A stretch of 64,000 nt of DNA, from the NCBI RefSeq assembly GCF_023715725.1, contig NZ_JAMBOT010000001.1, positions 372,001-436,000 on the forward strand, written 5' to 3'. The position numbers were made by a program, and so were the translations under genes. Positions 57,659-64,000 of the stretch are shown here, one piece after another. The notes beneath the pieces were generated by a model that saw nothing but the letters and a program-made list of their open reading frames with translations, had not been told where the DNA came from and made no database searches. Position 1 is the first letter of the stretch. Each line of letters opens with the position of its first letter. The DNA is from Paenibacillus pasadenensis. GTDB taxonomy: Bacteria; Bacillota; Bacilli; Paenibacillales; Paenibacillaceae.

Positions 57659-59290
57659 TTACTTCAAAAGCGCAAACTCCCTATACTTGCTCGGCGTCTC
57701 GCCGACCCATAACTTGAATAATTTGCTGAAATACTTCACGTCCTGATACCCGACCTGAGCGCTGATGTCGTACAGCTTTAAATGCGGGTTCGCCAGCAGC
57801 TCTTTGGCTTTGGCCATGCGCAGGCCCGTGATGTAATCCAGAATCGTTTCGCCAGTCTGCGTTTTAAAATGCCGGCAAAAATACGAGGGATTCATATGAA
57901 CCTGCTCCGCGATTCGCTTTATTGCCAGATCATGCTGCAAGTTTGCCGCTATCCATGCTTTCGCTTGTTCAATCGGCTTCATGCTGCCGCTTTCCCGAAT
58001 TTGCCGAATCTGGCCAATAAGCTCGCTAACTTGGTGATCCAGCTCCGATCTTAACTCCCACAGATTAATAGCCCGTTTAATAAGCCCAATGCGCTGCTCC
58101 AGCGTGTCGATTCCATACCGGTTGACCTTCAGCTCAAAACCTATTGAATGAATGAGCATAAATGCGTTCATTAAGCATCGTTGAATGAGCAGCGGCGAAT
58201 CCGTTCGCTCCAGCTTTTCGAACAGCTCCCGGTTGAGCTGAACGGCCATATCGGCGTTTAACTGCTCAATCGCCTGTTTCATTCGCTGCATAATAGCCGT
58301 CAGCCCTGCATCAGTCTGACCTGTGCCGGCATCAGCCCCCCATTGCATGCCGTCCCGGCTGAATAGCTGATTTCCGCCGTACAACAACCGGTTGTACATG
58401 AGCGTTAAAGCCTGGTCCTTCGCTTCAGGAAGCAAATACAAATCCTCGATCGGGCCGCCGCAAGCTAGAGACACCGTAAACGGCGTATAAGATTGAACGG
58501 CGGACCGGATGCGCCCGGAAAGCTCATTTGCGACCTGCTCCAGGTTCTCGTCTTCGGAAGCGCATAGCAGAATCCAAAAATTCGAATTATCCCCTCGCCA
58601 GCACCAGCCTGCCGAATCCGTTTCCAACCCCCATTTTCCAACGACTTCGGTCATTATATTTTCTAAAACGTACCCGTACGCTTCCCAGTCTTTATCCGTG
58701 TAACTTCTTGTTTTGACAGGCAAAGCATCGAGACTGGCATAAAGCAAAATATATTGGCCTTTCGGGAAATCGTCTACCCAATAACCCAATCGTGAAATAT
58801 CCAATCCGGCTGAGGTCACATAACTTAACAGCTGAATTTGCTCCGTCGTTTTCAGCTTTTCCGATTTGCGCTCCAGCTCGGCCAGCTTCAGATGCTGAAA
58901 CCGCCCGTTTTCAATTTTTGTTTTAATTTCAGCCATGCGTTTTCGGAACTGCTCCCGGTCAATCGGCTTTAAAAAATAGTCAATTGCGCCTTCCCTAAGC
59001 GCCGATTGAATGTATTGAAACTCATCGTAACCGCTAATGACAAGCGGAAAAAACGAGTAGCGCCGCTTCCCTTCGCTAATGAGCGTCAGCCCGTCCATCA
59101 CCGGCATTTTCACATCCGTAATCAGCAAATCGATCGCTCCAAACGATTGATCCAAATAATCCATCGCTTCCTGGCCGTCAGAAAGCGCAGCGACGATTTC
59201 CCATTCCTCGCCGCAAGAGCGGACAAGCCTGGCAATGCCGTTGCGAATCATTTCTTCATCATCCACAATCAGCGTTTTAATCGTTTGCAA
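57659..59290 (-). CDS. YesN-type response regulator with AraC DNA-binding domain
   Basis: 543 residues. Receiver domain 1-120: KTLIVDDEEMIRNGIARL (acidic pocket), DLLITDVKMPVMDGL (phosphoacceptor Asp) and FLKPIDREQF (Lys). A long middle linker is followed by the AraC domain at the C terminus (IKRIAEQVHMNPSYFCRHFKTQTGETI and LYDISAQVGYQDVKYFSKLFKLWVGETPSKYR). The TTG at 59290 is preferred because GGAGGGG lies 9 nt upstream. It overlaps the kinase gene by 14 bp. It probably activates the transporter operon at 54292-49576. Confidence 0.9.
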   Translation of the reverse strand: MQTIKTLIVDDEEMIRNGIARLVRSCGEEWEIVAALSDGQEAMDYLDQSFGAIDLLITDVKMPVMDGLTLISEGKRRYSFFPLVISGYDEFQYIQSALREGAIDYFLKPIDREQFRKRMAEIKTKIENGRFQHLKLAELERKSEKLKTTEQIQLLSYVTSAGLDISRLGYWVDDFPKGQYILLYASLDALPVKTRSYTDKDWEAYGYVLENIMTEVVGKWGLETDSAGWCWRGDNSNFWILLCASEDENLEQVANELSGRIRSAVQSYTPFTVSLACGGPIEDLYLLPEAKDQALTLMYNRLLYGGNQLFSRDGMQWGADAGTGQTDAGLTAIMQRMKQAIEQLNADMAVQLNRELFEKLERTDSPLLIQRCLMNAFMLIHSIGFELKVNRYGIDTLEQRIGLIKRAINLWELRSELDHQVSELIGQIRQIRESGSMKPIEQAKAWIAANLQHDLAIKRIAEQVHMNPSYFCRHFKTQTGETILDYITGLRMAKAKELLANPHLKLYDISAQVGYQDVKYFSKLFKLWVGETPSKYREFALLK

Positions 59291-61088
59291 GAGCTGTTCC
59301 CCCTCCAATGACCGGAATGCGAATCATAACCTCCGTTCCTTTCCCGTAAATGCTGTGCAGCTGCAAACCGTACTGCTCGCCTGCCATAATCCCTATTCTT
59401 GCATTTACATTGCCTAGACCAAACCCCGAATCCTTGTCGGCCAGCGTATCCGATCGAAGCGCCTTTTCCAGCTCCTCCAGCCGGTCAGGCTCAATGCCCG
59501 GCCCATTGTCCCGAATGCGAAATACGATATCTTCTTCACCTGAACGCGCGCCGAACTCCCGGCTGATGCTTAATTGAACATCCAGCGTTTTGCGTGTCTC
59601 CAATCCGTATTTAATCGCGTTTTCAATGACAGGCTGCAAAATAAACTTCGGCGTATAACAGGAATCGATATCTGTTTTTGTATCGATCTCAAATGACAGA
59701 CGGTCGGTAAAACGATACTTTTGAATGGTCAAATAGTTGCTGATATGCTGCACCTCATCCGCAATCGTGACGTATTTGCTCTTGTTGCTGACCGAGAAAC
59801 GAAGCATTCGTCCCAGTAAAGTTACCATGTCAACAACCATATCCGGTTTGCCGTCTTCCACCGCCATGTTGATCGTTTCCAGCGTATTGTACATAAAATG
59901 CGGATTGATTTGAGATTGCAGAGCATACAGCTCAGCTTCCTTTTGACGGATTTTAATATCAAAATTCGTTTGAATCAGCTCGTGGATCGTCGCAACCATG
60001 GAATTGAAGCTGCGTGCAAGCATGCCAACCTCATCGCTGCCGTTAACCTGAAGGTCCACCTGGAATTTGCCCATCTCTACTTCTTTCATTAAACGGGACA
60101 GCTTTTTGATCGGCCTTGTTACTTTCATGGCAAAAGCAATAAAAATGACGGAAGTAATCAGTACGAAGCAAATAAATACAAAGATGGTCACGTTCATGAT
60201 AAAATCCGTGCGCTCGGTTAAATTTTTTAATGGAATGCTGTGCGCCAGAACCCAATCGTAATCCTTGGACTCGCTTAGGCTGACAATATCGCCGGAGCCC
60301 TTTCGGAAGCTGCCGTTCAGTATCGGATAACGGTTGATTTCAGCATCAAACCCGCCAATTTTTTCTTCATCGGTATGAAAAATAATTTCGCCCTTGCGAT
60401 TCATCAGCCACAGATCCGCCGCGTTGTTTTGCCCGAAATCACGCAGGATGTTATCGATAAAAGCGAGCCTGACCGCAATCAGCATCGTAGCCAGGTTTTT
60501 GCGGTTATCCACATCAATGATTTGTTTCATGATCAAAATATAAGGCTCGTTATGCTCAAAGGCGAGATTGATTTGACTGGGAAGAATGATTTTGGCCTTA
60601 CCCTTTAAATCCAGATCCTGCCCGTAAGGATTTAAGGCATGATCTGCGTTCAGGCCGGTAAATGAGGTGCGCGCGCTGTAAAAAAAGCGGTTTTTGGAGA
60701 ACAAAAACACGCCTAAAACATCCGGATTTCCTGTGTTTAGATAGGTTCGCGCCAAATAGCTGCTTACCTCATACTGATCTTGATTCAGCTTTGACCTGCT
60801 TTCGTAAGAATCCCGCCGCAAAATAGCCATCATATTGTCGGAGTTAAACATTAATGTATCCAGCTCCGCAAAATCCTCCATATGTCTCGTAATGTTGGTA
60901 TTGGCTTGCATTAAAAAACGCGGCATATATTCGCCGATCTGCTCCTCGATAGACTTGGCGTACTGCCAATAAGAAAAGATGCCGAGCAGCGACATGGGCA
61001 CGACGCTGAGCAGCACATAGACTAGAATCAGCTTGGAGCTGAGCCGGTAATTTCGGAAGCGCAGCAGCTTGGAACGTTTAAAAATCAT
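59277..61088 (-). CDS. YesM/LytS-type sensor histidine kinase
   Basis: 603 residues from ATG 61088 (an ATG at 61100 is possible; neither has a strong ribosome binding site, consistent with coupling to the upstream gene it overlaps by 11 bp). Domains: membrane segment near 24-44, extracellular sensor region to about 290, second segment IFVFICFVLITSVIFIAFAM, HAMP (VTRPIKKLSRLMKEVEMG), His_kinase with phosphoacceptor LQSQINPHFMYNTLETI, and an ATPase (FILQPVIENAIKYGLE, DNGPGIEPDR, GFGLGNVNARI). It likely reports sugar bound by the adjacent binding protein. Confidence 0.92.
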   Translation of the reverse strand: MIFKRSKLLRFRNYRLSSKLILVYVLLSVVPMSLLGIFSYWQYAKSIEEQIGEYMPRFLMQANTNITRHMEDFAELDTLMFNSDNMMAILRRDSYESRSKLNQDQYEVSSYLARTYLNTGNPDVLGVFLFSKNRFFYSARTSFTGLNADHALNPYGQDLDLKGKAKIILPSQINLAFEHNEPYILIMKQIIDVDNRKNLATMLIAVRLAFIDNILRDFGQNNAADLWLMNRKGEIIFHTDEEKIGGFDAEINRYPILNGSFRKGSGDIVSLSESKDYDWVLAHSIPLKNLTERTDFIMNVTIFVFICFVLITSVIFIAFAMKVTRPIKKLSRLMKEVEMGKFQVDLQVNGSDEVGMLARSFNSMVATIHELIQTNFDIKIRQKEAELYALQSQINPHFMYNTLETINMAVEDGKPDMVVDMVTLLGRMLRFSVSNKSKYVTIADEVQHISNYLTIQKYRFTDRLSFEIDTKTDIDSCYTPKFILQPVIENAIKYGLETRKTLDVQLSISREFGARSGEEDIVFRIRDNGPGIEPDRLEELEKALRSDTLADKDSGFGLGNVNARIGIMAGEQYGLQLHSIYGKGTEVMIRIPVIGGGTALAND

Positions 61089-62139
61089 ATTGATCCACAT
61101 TCTCTGCGGTAAAATCGATCGGTTCTCCCATGATGACTCTGTCCCCGTTTACTCTGACATTTCCCACATTGTAGATGTTTTCGCCATCGGTCGGCCGCCT
61201 GCCTTCCAGCAGATTTTTGGCCAGCACAACCGTTAAATAGCCTAATTTTTTGGGACTCCAAAGGGTCGCCATCTGGGCCGAGCCGTCCTTTAAATAATCG
61301 CGCATTAAGTTCGGCGTCGAGAGTCCGACAACTTTGACCTCCCTCCCGGCTTCTTTTACGGCTTGCGCGGCAGCTGGAGGGCCAACGGAAGAATTCCCGA
61401 TAATGCCGGAAAGATTGGGATGTTTGTCTAACAGCCCCTTGGCTGTTTCGTATGCCTTTTGCGGATCGTCATCGGTTGCAACGATATCCACCAGCTTCAT
61501 TTTCGGGTAATATTCTTTCTGCTGCTGTTTCATCCATTTCATCCACTCGTTCTGATTGGAAGCGGACAAAGCGCCGGTCATGATGGCGTATTCGCCGGTT
61601 TCATCTGTATTCCAGGCAAGCGTATCGAGCAAATGGCGCCCCAGCGTCTCGGCCTCGACCATGTTGACAAAAAACTCCCTGCCTTCCGGCAGTGTATCGG
61701 CATCCCAAGTGATAACCTGGATGCCTTTGTTCCTCGCCTCCTGCATAACCGGCAGCAGTTTTTTCGGGTCGTTTGCGGAAATCGCAAGGGCATCTACCGG
61801 CATGTCAATCAGTTGTTGAATCACTTTAATCTGTTTATCCGCATCGGCGATTGGAGGCCCATCGTAAATCACCTTGACGTTCAAATCCTTCGCCGCTTCC
61901 ATCGCGCCTTCTTCGGCGACGTTGAAATAGGAAATTCCCATTACTTTCGGAACAATTCCAATCGTAAATTGCTGCGAATCGGCTTGTTCTTCCGAGGTTG
62001 AACCGGCTTCAATCGTATGTATGACTTTATAGGAATTGTTGGCTGCGCCGCTTTGGCAAGCGGTTGAGATAAGCAATAAAAACAAGCCTGCAGCGAACAT
62101 ACCGCCGCTCTTTTTCAATGACCGTTTCACCCATGACAC
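61078..62139 (-). CDS. Sugar-binding protein of the sensor operon (RhaS/LsrB-like)
   Basis: 353 residues with a lipoprotein-like leader ending STACQ. Body motifs parallel the transporter SBP: QFTIGIVPKVMGISYFNVAEEGAMEAAK, DALAISANDPKKLLPVM, QVITWDADTLPEGREFFVNMVEAE and ATLWSPKKLGYL. Because it comes directly before a kinase and regulator and not a permease, I infer a sensing role, as in the XylFII-LytS-YesN arrangement of Clostridium. Its stop overlaps the kinase start by 11 bp. A strong cre site is upstream. Confidence 0.85.
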   Translation of the reverse strand: MSWVKRSLKKSGGMFAAGLFLLLISTACQSGAANNSYKVIHTIEAGSTSEEQADSQQFTIGIVPKVMGISYFNVAEEGAMEAAKDLNVKVIYDGPPIADADKQIKVIQQLIDMPVDALAISANDPKKLLPVMQEARNKGIQVITWDADTLPEGREFFVNMVEAETLGRHLLDTLAWNTDETGEYAIMTGALSASNQNEWMKWMKQQQKEYYPKMKLVDIVATDDDPQKAYETAKGLLDKHPNLSGIIGNSSVGPPAAAQAVKEAGREVKVVGLSTPNLMRDYLKDGSAQMATLWSPKKLGYLTVVLAKNLLEGRRPTDGENIYNVGNVRVNGDRVIMGEPIDFTAENVDQYDF

Positions 62140-62175
62140 CCCTTTGCAAAACGAAGAGAATGGTTGAATATTAAA

Positions 62176-62189
62176 TGAAAGCGTTTCCC
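62176..62189 (+). promoter_or_regulatory. cre (CcpA) site upstream of the sensor operon
   Basis: TGAAAGCGTTTCCC, close to the cre consensus, 37 bp upstream of the binding-protein start codon. Glucose repression of the sensing system is likely. Confidence 0.7.
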
Positions 62190-62377
62190 AAAAATAACTT
62201 AGCCGATGTTGAGTTCCTCCGTTTCCTGATATACGTTAACTATTCCACATTTTGTTTATCGATCCTCCCAGAATATCAATCGCCTATTCCCGTTGTTATT
62301 GCCTCATCCGCTTCGCCAAAGGCCGGCTTGCCGCTATAATGGAAAAAGCAGCTTTGCAAAGGAGGAGGCGAACCGCT

Positions 62378-63070
62378 ATGTGCGGACGATATACGTTAGT
62401 CATCTCGCTCGAGGAGCTTATGCTTCGTTTTTTCATAGGCGAAACGGCGCTTCCGTTTCACGGCCCGCAGTACAATATCGCTCCGGGGCAAATGGTTCTT
62501 GCCGTCATTTCCGATGGCAAGCAGAACCGGCTTGGCGAGCTGAAGTGGGGGCTGGTGCCGCCTTGGGCTGACGATCCCAAAATCGGCAGCCGCATGCTGA
62601 ATGCACGCGCCGAAACCGCTTCGTCCAAACCCGCTTTTCGCGAGGCGCTGCGCCGCAAACGATGCCTTATTCCAGCAGACGGCTTCTACGAATGGCAAGC
62701 ATCTGAGGACGGCAAACAACCGATGCGCATTACGCTGAACAACGGGGAGCCTTTTGCCATGGCCGGACTTTATGAAACCTGGATTTCTCCCACGGGAGAA
62801 AAGCTGTCCACCTGTACCGTGCTGACGACGGAACCAAACGAGCTGATGCGCTCGATCCACAACCGGATGCCGGTCATTCTCCGCCGCGAGGACGAGCCGT
62901 TATGGCTAGATCGCAGCATTCAGGACCCCGTCAAGCTGGAGCAGATGCTGATTCCTTTTCCAGCGGAGGAGATGACTGCGTACCGGGTAGGACGCGAGGT
63001 CGGCAGCGTGCGCCACGATTCTCCGGCCTGCATCGAGCCGCTTGTTCTCCCTGACTCGCTTATCGAGTAG
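62378..63070 (+). CDS. SRAP/YedK-family DNA-protein crosslinking protein
   Basis: 230 residues from ATG 62378 (GGAGGAGG 9 nt upstream). Cys2 (MCGRYT) is the residue that links covalently to abasic sites in ssDNA. The other active-site elements are present: NARAET near 72, GFYEW with the catalytic Glu near 105, and HNRMPVIL with its His near 165. It should protect abasic sites at stalled forks. Although often SOS-linked, no LexA box is visible upstream; TATAAT lies near 62335. Confidence 0.93.
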   Translation: MCGRYTLVISLEELMLRFFIGETALPFHGPQYNIAPGQMVLAVISDGKQNRLGELKWGLVPPWADDPKIGSRMLNARAETASSKPAFREALRRKRCLIPADGFYEWQASEDGKQPMRITLNNGEPFAMAGLYETWISPTGEKLSTCTVLTTEPNELMRSIHNRMPVILRREDEPLWLDRSIQDPVKLEQMLIPFPAEEMTAYRVGREVGSVRHDSPACIEPLVLPDSLIE

Positions 63071-63236
63071 GGCTTACTCGCAAGCCTATGCACAGCGGAT
63101 CTTAGACGGACCTACTCCGGTAATGTCTAACAGCGGAGGAGCCCAAGCAGCGGCAAACTGGCCCTTTCTCGAATTGCCCGCATGCCTGCATGCGCCGGCT
63201 TATTTTTTTATGACTCAAGCCGCTCGGCCTAACGGC

Positions 63237-63281
63237 AAAAAGCTTCCGGTTTCGTCTGTCCACGAAATCGGAAGCTTTTTG
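63237..63281. terminator. Bidirectional terminator
   Basis: AAAAAGCTTCCG and TTTCGT pair with ACGAAA and CGGAAGCTTTTT. It serves the rightward SRAP gene and the leftward dioxygenase gene. Confidence 0.9.
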
Positions 63282-63297
63282 ATTTAGCCCAATCGGC

Positions 63298-64000
63298 TCA
63301 AGCGCTGGCAGAATCTGGCTGCGTCTGCAGCCGAGGCGCAGAAGCGCTGCGGACGCGGCTCCGCTCGCCCTGCGCGCTGACAGGAATATCTCCGGCGAGC
63401 GTCACCCGGCGCACGATGCGATGCTGGCGGCCGTAGTCGTTCACCGCCACATGCTGCGTCGCACGGTTATCCCAGATTACGACGTCGCCTTCCTCCCAGC
63501 GCCAGCGGACCGTATGGTTTAGCCGGGTAATATGCTCTTGGAAAAGCTGCAGCAGATGGTCGGACGCTGACGCCGAAACGTTCAGAATGCGCTTGGCAAA
63601 ATTGCCGAGCAGCAGCGATTTTTCCCCGGAATCCGGCAGCACCCGAACAAGCGGATGCTCCGTTTCGTATACCGTCGATGCAAATACATTCCGGTAATTC
63701 CGTTCCTCCGTCACGGCAATTCCTTTGCGCTCAGCCGATACCGCATAGTCAAAATCATTACTGTGCAGCGCCCACAAACTCTCCGCCAGCACTTTTAATT
63801 CCTGAGGCAGGCTATTGTAAGCGGCCACTGTGTTGGCCCAAATTGTATCTCCGCCCGCTCCCGGCGCCACAACCGAGCGCAGAATAGAGGCTGACGGGTA
63901 CTCATCCACAAACGTGACGTCCGTATGCCACTGATCCGCTCGGCCGCCATGATGCGAATCCAGCTCCAAAATATAACCTGAGCCAGCCTTTACAGGGACC
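63298..64000 (-). CDS. TauD/TfdA-family Fe(II)/2-oxoglutarate dioxygenase, 3' part
   Basis: C-terminal 234 codons; the gene continues past the right edge. The iron ligands are HTD in DQWHTDVTF (near 63920) and the distal His in WDNRATQHVAVNDY, with the 2-oxoglutarate Arg in RIVRRVTLAGD. The frame upstream reads VKAGSGYILELDSHHGGRADQ, matching the family. Substrates are typically taurine, alkyl sulfates or sulfonates; which one is not evident. The last 30 residues after the core are a variable, serine-, arginine- and alanine-rich tail. Confidence 0.9.
   Translation of the reverse strand, partial: VPVKAGSGYILELDSHHGGRADQWHTDVTFVDEYPSASILRSVVAPGAGGDTIWANTVAAYNSLPQELKVLAESLWALHSNDFDYAVSAERKGIAVTEERNYRNVFASTVYETEHPLVRVLPDSGEKSLLLGNFAKRILNVSASASDHLLQLFQEHITRLNHTVRWRWEEGDVVIWDNRATQHVAVNDYGRQHRIVRRVTLAGDIPVSAQGERSRVRSASAPRLQTQPDSASA

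Overview
The window looks like chromosome of an endospore-forming, moderately GC-rich Firmicute, most probably Paenibacillus or a close relative (inference). Reasons: two complete GerA-type germinant receptor operons, Gram-positive style ribosome binding sites, many lipoprotein solute-binding proteins, YesM/YesN-type sensor pairs, a YolD/Y-family polymerase pair behind Gram-positive LexA boxes, CcpA-like cre sites and a TPP riboswitch. No rRNA, tRNA, CRISPR array or insertion sequence was seen.

Layout. 1-3007: the start of miaB, def and a gluconokinase, all leftward. 3185-7324: a leftward thiamine-precursor uptake operon (ThiY-type binding protein, thiamine-binding MTH1187 protein, permease, ATPase, TatD-family hydrolase) behind a complete promoter, TPP aptamer and terminator. 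7359-11797: germinant receptor operon 1 (A-C-B order), with glutamine-rich tails on its A and B subunits. 11980-15538: three translationally coupled genes (phosphotransferase, shortened acetyltransferase, phosphotransferase) facing a serine hydrolase. 15679-19242: a secreted beta-helix protein and an orphan sugar-type binding lipoprotein. 19521-23207: germinant receptor operon 2 (B-A-C order). 23365-26831: a small conserved-looking protein, a TetR/HXXEE divergent pair around a perfect palindrome, and the SOS-controlled polymerase/YolD pair.

27163-37031 is accessory: a YjcZ-like anchored protein, a beta-helix/ricin-lectin protein, a divergent PurA-like enzyme, a DUF2332 protein, a LysR regulator, a flavin oxidoreductase and an AraC regulator. 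Two noncoding stretches carry short repeats with a period near 50 bp. 37239-45065 is a maltodextrin locus: MalEFG transporter, a CGTase-like secreted amylase and a LacI regulator, with related palindromes at the promoters. 45410-49185 has a serpin lipoprotein, a paralogue of the YjcZ-like protein and a DUF2515 gene that looks frameshifted.

49576-62139 is a sugar-sensing and uptake locus. A RhaS-type ABC transporter lies downstream of a binding protein, histidine kinase and AraC-type response regulator. The two halves are separated by an AT-rich islet (about 54.6-57.5 kb) holding a membrane-anchored protein, a decayed NUDIX gene, a catalytically degenerate signal-peptidase-like lipoprotein and two unrecognised exported proteins. 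The window ends with a YedK/SRAP protein and a truncated TauD-family dioxygenase.

The parts most likely to be new are the two-member YjcZ-like family, the two periodic repeat arrays, the signal-peptidase-like islet and the low-complexity tails of germinant receptor 1. No single clearly undescribed multi-gene defence or biosynthetic system stands out. All calls come from reading the sequence and motif memory; no database search was run.
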